Assembly (NCBI GenBank): GCA_945878865.1
Contig: CAMCUD010000027.1
Span: forward strand, 1-54,002
Length of the DNA: 54,002 nucleotides
Reading direction: 5' to 3'
Origin: Bifidobacterium breve
GTDB taxonomy: Bacteria > Actinomycetota > Thermoleophilia > Solirubrobacterales > Solirubrobacteraceae
Translations under genes and position numbers: made by a program
Notes under the pieces: generated by a model
Seen by the model: only the letters and a program-made list of their open reading frames with translations
The model's database searches: none
Told to the model about the DNA's origin: nothing
Shown here: positions 40,249-47,469 of the stretch, in pieces
Layout: every line of letters begins with the position of its first letter
How positions within the stretch are numbered: the stretch's first letter is position 1

Positions 40249-40947
40249 ATGTCCACCGCCGAGGAAGCGGTGCAGCTGCTGGCACGGGTGCCGGTCTTCG
40301 AGACCCTCGCGAGTGATGATCTCGCGGCGGTCGCGGCGGTCGCAGTGCCCCGCCGGTTCGCCGCCAACCAGACCATCTTTCGCGAGGGCGACGCCAGCGA
40401 CACGTGCTACATCGTGCGCGCCGGGCAGGCCCGCGCCGTCCGCGAGCACGCCGACGGCCGCTCGATCACGCTCGCGCACTTCGGTCCGGGGGACTTCTTC
40501 GGCGAGCTCGCCATGTTCGATGCCGAACGCCGCTCGGCGACCGTCGAGACGCTCTCCGAGGTCGAGGCCGTCGCGATCACCGGCGACGACATGCGCCGGC
40601 TGCTGCGCGAGCATCCCGAGATCTCGATGAAGCTCGTCGTGTCACTCGGGCGCCGGCTGCGCGAGGCCAACGAGCGCCTCTCGCGTCAGTCCTTCCAGAC
40701 GGTGCAGAGCCGCGTCGCCACCGTGCTCAGCCAGCTCGTCGAGAAGGCACGCGCCGAGAACGGCCAGTCGACCGACGACGACGTGCTGCTCGTCATCACC
40801 CAGTCCGACGTGGCCCAGCTCGCCGGGTCCTCCCGCGAGTCGGCCAGCCGTTTCCTCGCCGTGTTGGAGCGTGCGGGCGTCGTCACGCAGGGCCGGGGCA
40901 AGATCACCGTCCACGACGCCGCGGCGCTGCAGCGGTACGTCTACTGA
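40249..40947 (+). CDS. Crp/Fnr family transcriptional regulator
   Basis: A 232-residue regulator. The cyclic-nucleotide-binding beta-barrel is at about 12-125 (TIFREGDASDTCYIVRAG, and the phosphate-binding cassette FFGELAMFDAERRSATV), then a dimerisation helix, and a winged HTH at about 165-220. The cassette keeps the Gly-Glu-Leu-Ala and Arg of cAMP-binding proteins, so cAMP or a related nucleotide is a plausible ligand. The recognition helix SRESASRFL has Arg-Glu-x3-Arg as in E. coli CRP (SRETVGR), which predicts TGTGA-type half-sites; one lies just upstream of this gene. The close ATG leaves almost no leader. Confidence 0.92.
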   Translation: MSTAEEAVQLLARVPVFETLASDDLAAVAAVAVPRRFAANQTIFREGDASDTCYIVRAGQARAVREHADGRSITLAHFGPGDFFGELAMFDAERRSATVETLSEVEAVAITGDDMRRLLREHPEISMKLVVSLGRRLREANERLSRQSFQTVQSRVATVLSQLVEKARAENGQSTDDDVLLVITQSDVAQLAGSSRESASRFLAVLERAGVVTQGRGKITVHDAAALQRYVY

Positions 40948-40951
40948 CGGC

Positions 40952-41380
40952 GTGGCGCTGAGCGAGTTCAGCGCCGGCGGCGTCGTCGTCAACGACCGCG
41001 GCGAGGCGATCGTCATCGTCCCCACGCGCCGCGCCGCCAGCGGCGCCAAGGTGCTCGCGCTGCCGAAGGGCCACCCCGACGGGGACGAGTCCGCCGCCGA
41101 CGCCGCGCTGCGCGAGGTCCGTGAGGAGACCGGCGTGGAGGCCGAGCTCGTCGACCGCCTCGGCGAGGTCAAGTACTGGTACCAGCGCGACGGTCAGCGG
41201 GTCGCGAAGGTCGTCGCATTCTTCCTGCTGCGCTACGTCTCCGGCTCGTTGGACGACCACGACCACGAGGTCGAAGCGGCCCGCTGGATGCCGCTCGAAC
41301 GGGCCGCCGAGGAGCTGTCGTACGCCGGCGAGCGCGACATGGCGGCAAGGGCGGCGGCGCGCGGCCTCCCCGACCGATAA
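40952..41380 (+). CDS. Nudix hydrolase
   Basis: A 142-residue Nudix protein. SEFSAGGVVVNDRGEAIVIV opens the fold, and the Nudix box is GHPDGDESAADAALREVREETGV (about residues 36-58, with the REVREE core intact). VKYWYQRDGQRVAKVVAFFLL follows. It is closest in look to diadenosine-polyphosphate or NDP-sugar hydrolases of actinobacteria, without certainty. GTG at 40952 lies four bases after the crp-like stop, so it is probably cotranscribed with that regulator. It resembles the Nudix at 31432 only at family level. Confidence 0.88.
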   Translation: MALSEFSAGGVVVNDRGEAIVIVPTRRAASGAKVLALPKGHPDGDESAADAALREVREETGVEAELVDRLGEVKYWYQRDGQRVAKVVAFFLLRYVSGSLDDHDHEVEAARWMPLERAAEELSYAGERDMAARAAARGLPDR

Positions 41381-41396
41381 TCTCCGACCCGCTCCC

Positions 41397-41795
41397 ATGC
41401 AGGTCCTCAACTTCTACTCCACCATCTTCGCCGACCAGCTGAAGCGCGGCCGCAAGACCGCGACGATCCGCCTCGGTGACAAGTCCCACAAGTACCGCAA
41501 GAACCAAGCGGTCATGGTGACGATCGGCTACCAGCACTCGCCCCGCGAGAAGATCTTCGACGCGGTCATCGACCAGGTCGAGGTCAAGCGGGTCAAGGAC
41601 CTGTCGCCGCGCGACGTCGAGCACGACAACCCGGAGTTCCGTCGGGTCGAGGAGATGGTGCATTTCCTCGAGCAGATCTACGGCAAGCCCGTCTCGATGG
41701 ACGACACGGTGACCGTCGTGCGGTTCAGCCAGATCATCGAGAACCCGCCCGAGGTCACGGATCGTCTCCGCGGCATCGGCGGGGCGCAGAACTAG
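41397..41795 (+). CDS. ASCH-domain protein
   Basis: A 132-residue protein with an ASCH fold, a PUA-like beta-barrel proposed to bind RNA. Supporting segments are VLNFYSTIFADQLKRGRKTATIRLGDKSHKY (the family's basic GRKTATIR-type motif at about 19-26) and VMVTIGYQHSPREKIFDAVIDQVEVKRVKDL. Some ASCH proteins act as ribonucleases or amidohydrolases on modified nucleosides; which applies here is unknown. TAATCT (41378-41383) is a possible -10, giving a leader of only about five bases. It is the last gene before a large hairpin. Confidence 0.82.
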   Translation: MQVLNFYSTIFADQLKRGRKTATIRLGDKSHKYRKNQAVMVTIGYQHSPREKIFDAVIDQVEVKRVKDLSPRDVEHDNPEFRRVEEMVHFLEQIYGKPVSMDDTVTVVRFSQIIENPPEVTDRLRGIGGAQN

Positions 41796-41841
41796 CGGCG
41801 CAGGAAGGCGGCCGGGATCCGGTCGCGGGACACCCGCAGCG

Positions 41842-41889
41842 GATCGGGTCGAGTTCTGGGTCCCCCAGCACCCAAAAGTCGACCCGATC
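41842..41889. terminator. Long imperfect stem-loop after the ASCH gene
   Basis: A 20-base arm beginning GATCGGGTCGAG (41842-41861) pairs with 41870-41889 at 18 of 20 positions around the loop CCCCCAGC. It is the main feature of the 179-base gap from 41796 to 41974. It starts 46 bases after the ASCH stop and ends 85 bases before the lipoprotein ATG. It may be a terminator, but the stem is longer than others here and there is no T-run. Confidence 0.5.
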
Positions 41890-41947
41890 GCCCCTCAGCA
41901 AACGCTCGGCCGTCGCCCAGCGGCGGCTCACGCGTCCGCGACACCGT

Positions 41948-41972
41948 GAGACCTCCCCCACCAGGAGGTCTC
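41948..41972 (+). promoter_or_regulatory. Hairpin that masks the Shine-Dalgarno of the lipoprotein gene
   Basis: GAGACCTCC (41948-41956) pairs perfectly with GGAGGTCTC (41964-41972) around a seven-base loop. The second arm contains the full Shine-Dalgarno AGGAGG (41963-41968) for the ATG at 41975. In the folded RNA the ribosome-binding site would be closed, as in RNA thermometers and other leader switches. The trigger is unknown. Confidence 0.65.
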
Positions 41973-41974
41973 CC

Positions 41975-42403
41975 ATGAAGGTCCATACCCGCGCCGTCGC
42001 CGCCCTTGCCGCGGCGGGCGCTCTGGCCGCCGGCGTCATCGGCTGCGGTGACGACGGCCAGTCCACCGCGTCGGCGCAGCAGCCCGGGCAGGCCGCCCAG
42101 CAGCAGACAGGCGCCGCGCAGGGCGCGCCGCAGCAGCAGGGCACGCCGCCAGGCCTCAGCACGCTCGCCAGCGCGCTCGGCGTCAGCGAGACCAAGCTGC
42201 AGTCGGCGATGGAATCGACGCGCCCGACCGATCCCTCGTCGGGTCCCCCGTCGACCTCGACGATGGCCTCGGACCTCGCCAAGGCGCTGAACCTCGACGT
42301 CGACAAGGTCAAGGCGGCGCTGCAGGAGAACATGCCGTCAGGGGGTGCGCCGCCCAGCGGGCAGCAGCCTGCCGCGGCGTCCGGCACCACGTCGACCTCC
42401 TGA
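41975..42403 (+). CDS. Small putative lipoprotein, Gln/Ala/Pro-rich
   Basis: A 142-residue predicted lipoprotein. The signal MKVHTRAVAALAAAGALAAGVIGC has a lipobox (GVIGC) at Cys24. A disordered Gln/Ala/Pro-rich stretch follows (about 25-58), then two related short helical segments, LSTLASALGVSETKLQSAMES and MASDLAKALNLDVDKVKAALQENM. These look like a duplicated motif of about 20 residues seen in small actinobacterial periplasmic proteins. It ends in another disordered Ser/Thr tail. Function unknown. It is one of the few genes here with a perfect Shine-Dalgarno, which is buried in a hairpin. Confidence 0.75.
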   Translation: MKVHTRAVAALAAAGALAAGVIGCGDDGQSTASAQQPGQAAQQQTGAAQGAPQQQGTPPGLSTLASALGVSETKLQSAMESTRPTDPSSGPPSTSTMASDLAKALNLDVDKVKAALQENMPSGGAPPSGQQPAAASGTTSTS

Positions 42404-42417
42404 CGCACATCGCCAGT

Positions 42418-42446
42418 TCCGGCCCGCCATTCGTCGGCGGGCCGGA
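42418..42446 (+). terminator. Terminator after the lipoprotein gene
   Basis: TCCGGCCCGCC (42418-42428) and GGCGGGCCGGA (42436-42446) pair perfectly over 11 bases with a seven-base loop, 15 bases after the stop. It ends only four bases before the first possible ATG of the PilZ gene, so it could also affect translation of that gene. Confidence 0.7.
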
Positions 42447-42450
42447 CGGG

Positions 42451-43059
42451 ATGCTTCAAACTCCGACGTCGATGGCCGATCTCCCGGACATGGCATCCCC
42501 CGAGCCCGAGCGCGTCGAGCTCGAGGTCGACGGCCTGGGCACCCTCGCGGGCCGGGTCGACGGCATCGAGGGCGGCTTCGCCTCGATCGTGCTGGACGGC
42601 GACCTCTCCGGTTGGTCCCTGCACGGTCACGACGCGCGCCTCATCCACGTCGCCAGCGGGCTGAAGCTCGAAGGCACCCTCCGCGCCGCCGCCGACCAGC
42701 AGCGCGTCGAGCTCGTCGTCCACGAGCCGCACCGCCGGTCGTGGACCCGCGCGAACGCGCGCCTGGCGACGCTGCTCGTCCCCGACGAGCTCGGGATGCT
42801 GTGGCGGGCCGAGACGCAGAACGTCGCCGCCGGCGGCATGCTCGTCTCGGGCGCCCACGACCTGCAGCAGGACCAGAGCCTGCACATCTACGTCCATCTC
42901 GAGGACGGCGACGTCGACGCCCGCGGCCGGGTGGTGCGCGTCGAGCAGCCCGACGTCCACGCGGTCGTCTTCGAGACGATCTCCGGCCCCGACCGTCTGC
43001 GCATCCACCGCGAGGTGCTGCGCGCGCGGATCGCGGAGCTGAAGGACGACCCGTCCTGA
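42451..43059 (+). CDS. PilZ-domain protein (possible c-di-GMP receptor)
   Basis: A 202-residue protein with an N-terminal YcgR-like barrel (VELEVDGLGTLAGRVDGIEGGFASIV) and a C-terminal PilZ domain. The PilZ RxxxR is RANAR near residue 97. The second motif (D/N)xSxxG appears as NVAAGG, with Ala at the Ser position, so c-di-GMP affinity may be reduced. The ATG at 42451 touches the preceding hairpin; ATGs at 42472 (MADLPDM) and 42490 are possible starts and would not change the domains. Its 3' neighbour is a convergent chemoreceptor gene, which fits a role in motility or surface behaviour. No diguanylate cyclase is in the window. Confidence 0.78.
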   Translation: MLQTPTSMADLPDMASPEPERVELEVDGLGTLAGRVDGIEGGFASIVLDGDLSGWSLHGHDARLIHVASGLKLEGTLRAAADQQRVELVVHEPHRRSWTRANARLATLLVPDELGMLWRAETQNVAAGGMLVSGAHDLQQDQSLHIYVHLEDGDVDARGRVVRVEQPDVHAVVFETISGPDRLRIHREVLRARIAELKDDPS

Positions 43060-43087
43060 GCCCCGCCGCCCGACCCCGGACGTGACG

Positions 43088-43109
43088 ACGGCGCCCCGCG
43101 GGGCGCCGT
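43088..43109 (+). terminator. Terminator after the PilZ gene
   Basis: ACGGCGCCCC (43088-43097) and GGGGCGCCGT (43100-43109) form a perfect inverted repeat followed by TTTCTC. Located 28 bases after the stop, between convergent genes; by symmetry it may also serve the chemoreceptor transcript. Confidence 0.75.
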
Positions 43110-43175
43110 TTCTCGTCGGGGAGCCGGTCACCCGGCCCCGCGATGCGCGCGGAGCCGGGCTTCCGGCCGGGGGGC

Positions 43176-44993
43176 TTACAGGCGGAAGCGACCGACGAGC
43201 CCGGAGAGGCGCTCGGCCGCGTGGGCCAGCTCCTGCGACGACGCGGCGATCTGCTGCGTCGACGCGCTCGTCTCCTCGGTCGACGCCGAGACCTGCTGCG
43301 TCGCCGCGGACGACTGCTCGGCCACCGCGACGACCTCCGCGATGTCCGCCGCCCGGCGCTCGGAGCCGGCGGCGATCGCGTCGACGGCGGACGCGATGCG
43401 CTCGACCCGCTCGGTCATGTCGCGAACGGCGTCACCGATCGCCTCAAACGAGCTGCGCGCCTGCTCGACGGTGGCGGTGCCTTCGGTCGTCCGCTGCGAC
43501 CCGTCCTCGACGGCTTGAACCGCGTGCGCCGTCTCGGCCTGGATCTGACCGACGAGATCGCCGATCGACGCGGCAGCGTGCTGCGATTCCTCGGCGAGCT
43601 TGCGCACCTCGTCGGCGACGACCGCGAACCCGCGACCCTGCTCCCCGGCGCGCGCCGCCTCGATCGCCGCGTTGAGCGCCAGGAGGTTCGTCTGCTCGGC
43701 GATCGTGGAGATCGTGTCGACGATGCCGCTGATCTGCTCGGACTTCGCCCCGAGCTCGCGGATCGCGTCGGTCACCTGGTCGGAGGACTCGCGGACGGCG
43801 ACCATCGCGCGCGTCGCCTCGGCGACGCTGTCGGCGCCCCGCTCGGCGAGCGCGCTCGCCTCCCGGGCCGCGTCGACGGTCGTCCGCGCCTCCTCGGCGC
43901 TGTTCCGGGTGGCTTCGTCGACCTCTGCCGCCGCGGCGCGGGTGTTCTCCGCGGTGCGCACCTGGCGCTCAGCGCCGTGCGCGACCTCACCGACCGCGTT
44001 GGCGATCTCTTCCACCGCGCGACCGGCCTCTCCGGACGTCGCCGCCATCTGCTCGGACGCGGCCGAGACGCTCTGGGCGGTCGTGGACACCACGCCGATC
44101 ATGTCGGCCAGGGACGCGCGGCTGGCGTTGTACTCGTCGACCGAGCCGCGGGTCGCCTCGATAACGTCGTTGACGGCGCGGGCGATGTCGCCGATCTCGT
44201 CACCGGACGGGTTGGGGACGGGCTCCGTCGTTGACATGGCCGTGACCGTGAGGTCCCCGGCGGTGAACGCCGCGAGGCCGTGACGCAGGCTGCTGACGTC
44301 CTCGTCGCGCAGCTGCGCGGTGCGCCGTCGGACCTCCGCGACGTTGCGACGGACCCCGCGGATGATGAGCGTCGCGAGCCCGAGTCCGAGCAGGGCGGCG
44401 ATGCCTGCGCCGATGAGCATCCGGGTGCGGGCCGCCGAGGCAGACTGCGACGCGGACGCGTCAGCCTCCTCCGTGAGCTTCGCGTTCGCTGCGTAGAGCT
44501 TGCGGAAGCCCTCGGTGACCTCGTTGCCGATCGGCGTCGACACCCGATTCGCGTACGCGTACGCGGCCTGCGGGTTCGTCCGGGCGATCGAGAGCATGCG
44601 GTCGCGCGCGGTGTTGTAGCGCGTGATCGCGGCCTGCAGCCGGATGAGCGCGCCCCGCTCGCTGGGGTCAAGGGACGTCCCGACGACGCGCAGGGACGTG
44701 TCGATGCGGCCGACGTTCTCCTGGATCAGCGCTTCCAGCTCTCGATCGACCTTCGGGTCGGGCTCGAGCACGTGCTTGAACGCGAGTGCCCGGTTGAAGT
44801 TGAAGTCCGCCTGGGCGGCGCCGAGCGCGGCGAGTGGCTTGGCACCGTTGCGGTAGACGTCGTGGCCGCTGTCCTCCGTCCGTTTGAGGCCGGACAGCCC
44901 CACGGCGAGGACGACGCCCATTAGGGCGAGTAGGAGGGCGGTGAGCCCGTAGAGCTTCAGGCCGAGTGAGGCTCGGACTCGTGGACGATGCAT
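43176..44993 (-). CDS. Methyl-accepting chemotaxis protein
   Basis: A 605-residue chemoreceptor. TM1 (about 14-34) and TM2 (about 190-212) flank a periplasmic four-helix-bundle-type sensor of about 155 residues ([25 protein letters not shown]; class 4HB_MCP). HAMP is at about 213-275, then a long coiled coil. The signalling tip near 420-465 includes [36 protein letters not shown], the universal MCP hairpin (overlapping segments). Gln/Glu pairs for methylation are present ([21 protein letters not shown]). There is no CheB/CheR-binding pentapeptide at the C-terminus. No che or flagellar genes are in the window. The upstream leader is long and structured, unlike most genes here. Confidence 0.94.
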   Translation of the reverse strand: MHRPRVRASLGLKLYGLTALLLALMGVVLAVGLSGLKRTEDSGHDVYRNGAKPLAALGAAQADFNFNRALAFKHVLEPDPKVDRELEALIQENVGRIDTSLRVVGTSLDPSERGALIRLQAAITRYNTARDRMLSIARTNPQAAYAYANRVSTPIGNEVTEGFRKLYAANAKLTEEADASASQSASAARTRMLIGAGIAALLGLGLATLIIRGVRRNVAEVRRRTAQLRDEDVSSLRHGLAAFTAGDLTVTAMSTTEPVPNPSGDEIGDIARAVNDVIEATRGSVDEYNASRASLADMIGVVSTTAQSVSAASEQMAATSGEAGRAVEEIANAVGEVAHGAERQVRTAENTRAAAAEVDEATRNSAEEARTTVDAAREASALAERGADSVAEATRAMVAVRESSDQVTDAIRELGAKSEQISGIVDTISTIAEQTNLLALNAAIEAARAGEQGRGFAVVADEVRKLAEESQHAAASIGDLVGQIQAETAHAVQAVEDGSQRTTEGTATVEQARSSFEAIGDAVRDMTERVERIASAVDAIAAGSERRAADIAEVVAVAEQSSAATQQVSASTEETSASTQQIAASSQELAHAAERLSGLVGRFRL

Positions 44994-45190
44994 GGCGGCA
45001 GGGCTCCCTGGAAGCGTCGTCGAGAGGGGGTGGCCTCACGGGGGTGGTTGTGTTCCCTCGTGTCGGAGCATTGGCGCCTCCCCGGGAGTCGGGCCGACGG
45101 ACGGCCGATGCCGGCGTCCCCACCTCTCGGTAGGGAGTTGCCCGCACAGCCGGTCGGGCAGATCTCAGTCCGGTGCGCTGAGATGATCGC
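44994..45190 (-). promoter_or_regulatory. Long structured 5' leader of the chemoreceptor gene
   Basis: This covers the minus-strand side of the 343-base gap between the chemoreceptor and groES. In RNA order it holds: ATCTCAG/CTGAGAT (45178-45184 with 45162-45168); TGCCCG/CGGGCA (45155-45160 with 45139-45144); and CCCTACC-GAGA-GGTGGGG, a GNRA-capped seven-bp stem (45118-45135). This is followed at once by ACGCCGGC and preceded by GGGCAACT. A GNRA-capped stem between GGCAA and GGACGC recalls the c-di-GMP-I (GEMM) riboswitch, but the usual GGCAAACC, ACGCAAAGCC and 3' receptor are not present. No open frame of note. Recorded as a candidate cis-regulatory RNA only. Confidence 0.4.
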
Positions 45191-45193
45191 CGC

Positions 45194-45220
45194 CTGGCAC
45201 TCTTTTCGTCCGAGTGCCAG
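45194..45220. promoter_or_regulatory. CIRCE element 1 (HrcA operator)
   Basis: CTGGCACTC-N9-GAGTGCCAG, a perfect 9-9-9 inverted repeat matching CIRCE (TTAGCACTC-N9-GAGTGCTAA) apart from the outer bases. It lies just upstream of the -35 of the groES promoter. Confidence 0.95.
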
Positions 45221-45229
45221 CATTCCGCC

Positions 45230-45257
45230 TTGACGGCCGATACGAGTGCGCTATCGT
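45230..45257 (+). promoter_or_regulatory. groES promoter (-35 TTGACG, -10 TATCGT)
   Basis: TTGACG (45230-45235) and TATCGT (45252-45257) are separated by 16 bases, a housekeeping sigma-type promoter. It is placed between the two CIRCE elements, so HrcA can block both RNA polymerase binding and early elongation. Confidence 0.8.
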
Positions 45258-45272
45258 GGCCCCGCAACAGCG

Positions 45273-45299
45273 CTGGCACTCTCCCTCGACGAGTGCCAG
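45273..45299. promoter_or_regulatory. CIRCE element 2 (HrcA operator)
   Basis: A second perfect CTGGCACTC-N9-GAGTGCCAG, 79 bases downstream of the first and just after the predicted transcription start of groES. It would be part of the mRNA leader, where CIRCE can also form a stem. Confidence 0.95.
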
Positions 45300-45336
45300 C
45301 CGGGTCCAACGAACACCCCCCTTCGGAGGTAGCTGC

Positions 45337-45633
45337 ATGGCCACGAACCTCAAGCCGCTCGGCGATCGCCTGATCGTGCGCGCGATCGACGAGGAGGAGA
45401 CGACCGCCTCGGGCATCGTCCTTCCCGACACCGCCAAGGAGAAGCCCCAGAAGGGCGAGGTCCTCGCCGTCGGCGACGGCCGCGTCAACGAGGACACCGG
45501 CAAGCGCACGCCGCTTGACGTCGCCAAGGGCGACACCGTCCTCTACAGCAAGTACGGCGGCACCGAGATCAAGGTCGACGGCGAGGACCTGCTCGTCCTC
45601 CGCGAGTCGGACGTCCTGGCCAAGGTCCAGTAA
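45337..45633 (+). CDS. groES: Co-chaperonin GroES
   Basis: The 98-residue lid of the GroEL chaperonin. It starts [28 protein letters not shown], which contains the mobile loop (TTASGIVLP) that docks on GroEL, and continues with [13 protein letters not shown] and [30 protein letters not shown] (45325-45330) lies six bases before the ATG, a strong Shine-Dalgarno. It forms an operon with groEL (35-base gap) under two CIRCE operators, so HrcA repression and heat-shock induction are expected. hrcA itself is not in the window. Confidence 0.98.
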   Translation: MATNLKPLGDRLIVRAIDEEETTASGIVLPDTAKEKPQKGEVLAVGDGRVNEDTGKRTPLDVAKGDTVLYSKYGGTEIKVDGEDLLVLRESDVLAKVQ

Positions 45634-45667
45634 CAGCCTCCCCAAGACTCAGGAGAACGCACCAGAT

Positions 45668-47296
45668 ATGGCTCACAAGGAACTGAAGTACGACTCGGAG
45701 GCTCGCAAGGCCCTCGAGGCCGGCGTCGACGCCGTCGCCAACGCCGTCAAGGTCACGCTCGGCCCGAAGGGCCGCTACGTCGTCCTCGACAAGAAGTTCG
45801 GCGCCCCGACGATCACGAACGACGGCGTCACCATCGCCCGCGAGATCGAGGTCGAGGACGTCTTCGAGAACCAGGGCGCGCAGCTCGTCCGCGAGGTCGC
45901 CACGGCGACCAACGACGTCGCCGGTGACGGCACGACGACCGCCACGGTCCTCGCCCAGGCGATCGTCCGCCAGGGCCTGAAGAACGTGACGGCCGGTGCG
46001 AACCCGCTCGCGCTCAAGCGCGGCATCGAGCGCGCCGTCAACTCGGTCGTCGAGAACATCGGCAAGCAGGCCAAGACGGTCGGCGGCAAGGACCAGATCG
46101 CGCGCGTCGCGACCATCTCCGCCGGTGATGAGGAGATCGGCGACGTCATCGCCGACGCCATCGAGAAGGTCGGCAAGGACGGCGTCGTGAACGTCGAGGA
46201 GGGCCAGACCTTCGGCCTCGAGCTCGAGTTCACCGAGGGCATGCAGTTCGACAAGGGCTACATCTCGCCCTACATGGTCACCGACCAGGACCGCATGGAG
46301 GCCGTGCTCGAGGATCCGTACATCCTCATCGCGAACTCCAAGATCGGCTCCGTCCGCGACGTGCTGCCGGTCCTCGAGGCCGTCATCCAGTCCGGCAAGC
46401 CGCTGCTGATCATCGCCGAGGACGTCGAGGGCGAGTCCCTCGCGACCCTCGTGGTCAACAAGCTCCGTGGCACGTTCACGGGCGTCGCGGTCAAGGCGCC
46501 GGGCTTCGGCGACCGCCGCAAGCGCATGCTCGAGGACATCGCGATCCTCACGGGCGGCGAGGTCATCACCGAGGACCTCGGCCTCAAGCTCGAGAACACG
46601 CAGATCTCGCAGCTCGGCCGCGCGCGTCGCGTCGTCGTCGGCAAGGACAACACGACCATCGTCGACGGTTCGGGCGAGACGGCCGCGATCAAGGGCCGCA
46701 TCACCCAGATCAAGAACGAGATCGAGACCACCGACTCGGACTTCGATCGCGAGAAGCTCCAGGAGCGCCTCGCGAAGCTGTCCGGTGGCGTCGCCGTCGT
46801 CAAGGTCGGCGCGGCCACGGAGACGGAGGTCAAGGAGAAGAAGCACCGCGTCGAGGACGCGCTGCAGGCCACGCGCGCGGCCCTCGAGGAGGGCATCGTG
46901 CCGGGCGGCGGCGTCGCGCTGCTCCAGGCCGAGGGCGCGATCAAGCTCGACGAGTACGAGGACGACGAGCAGACGGGCGCGAAGATCGTGCTCCGCGCGC
47001 TCGAGGAGCCGCTTCGTCAGATCGCGTTCAACGCGGGCCTCGAGGGCTCGGTCGTCGTCAACGACGTCCGTAAGGCGAAGAAGGGCCACGGCCTGAACGC
47101 CGCGTCGAACGAGATCGTCGACCTCGTCGCCGAGGGCGTCATCGACCCGGCCATGGTCACCCGCTCGGCGCTGCAGAACGCCGCGTCGATCGCCAAGAAC
47201 ATCCTCACGACCGAGGCCATCGTCGCCGAGGTGCCGGAGAAGGACGGCGGCGGCGGCATGCCGGGCGGCATGCCCGACATGGGCGGCATGATGTAA
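45668..47296 (+). CDS. groEL: Chaperonin GroEL
   Basis: The 542-residue ring-forming ATPase chaperonin that folds proteins together with GroES. Hallmarks: [47 protein letters not shown] (ATP site), the apical [22 protein letters not shown], and the equatorial VPGGGVALL. The C-terminus is the GGM-type tail ([14 protein letters not shown]), typical of general-housekeeping GroEL rather than the His-rich tails of mycobacterial GroEL1. It follows groES in one operon and ends before a strong terminator. This is the only groEL in the window; a second copy elsewhere cannot be ruled out. Confidence 0.98.
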   Translation: MAHKELKYDSEARKALEAGVDAVANAVKVTLGPKGRYVVLDKKFGAPTITNDGVTIAREIEVEDVFENQGAQLVREVATATNDVAGDGTTTATVLAQAIVRQGLKNVTAGANPLALKRGIERAVNSVVENIGKQAKTVGGKDQIARVATISAGDEEIGDVIADAIEKVGKDGVVNVEEGQTFGLELEFTEGMQFDKGYISPYMVTDQDRMEAVLEDPYILIANSKIGSVRDVLPVLEAVIQSGKPLLIIAEDVEGESLATLVVNKLRGTFTGVAVKAPGFGDRRKRMLEDIAILTGGEVITEDLGLKLENTQISQLGRARRVVVGKDNTTIVDGSGETAAIKGRITQIKNEIETTDSDFDREKLQERLAKLSGGVAVVKVGAATETEVKEKKHRVEDALQATRAALEEGIVPGGGVALLQAEGAIKLDEYEDDEQTGAKIVLRALEEPLRQIAFNAGLEGSVVVNDVRKAKKGHGLNAASNEIVDLVAEGVIDPAMVTRSALQNAASIAKNILTTEAIVAEVPEKDGGGGMPGGMPDMGGMM

Positions 47297-47323
47297 GAAG
47301 CGCTTCCAGCGCTGGCAGTTTCT

Positions 47324-47349
47324 CAACGGCCCGCTTCGGCGGGCCGTTG
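47324..47349 (+). terminator. groEL terminator, copy 1 of a repeated 30-base sequence
   Basis: CAACGGCCCGC (47324-47334) and GCGGGCCGTTG (47339-47349) pair perfectly over 11 bases with a TTCG tetraloop, followed by TCGTT. Bases 47326-47355 recur identically at 50570-50599. Confidence 0.9.
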
Positions 47350-47426
47350 TCGTTCCCGCGCTCCCGCTGACGCAGCGCTGTGAAGATTCGGTGGCCCTCC
47401 CTGGACGGGCGCGAGCGCCCGTGGTC

Positions 47427-47438
47427 TGGTTGCAACCA
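47427..47438. promoter_or_regulatory. Palindrome upstream of the beta-helix gene
   Basis: TGGTTGCAACCA is a perfect 12-base palindrome 31 bases before the start of the secreted beta-helix gene. It is AT-rich compared with its surroundings and could be an operator. No promoter could be assigned with confidence in 47356-47469. Confidence 0.3.
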
Positions 47439-47469
47439 CCGCATCTGTACAAACCAGGGAGCCTGATAA

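Noticed and set aside
45118-45184. Calling the chemoreceptor leader a c-di-GMP-I riboswitch outright
   Set aside because: Only the GNRA-capped stem and ACGC fit; GGCAAACC, AAAGCC and the 3' receptor are missing, so it is kept only as a candidate RNA.
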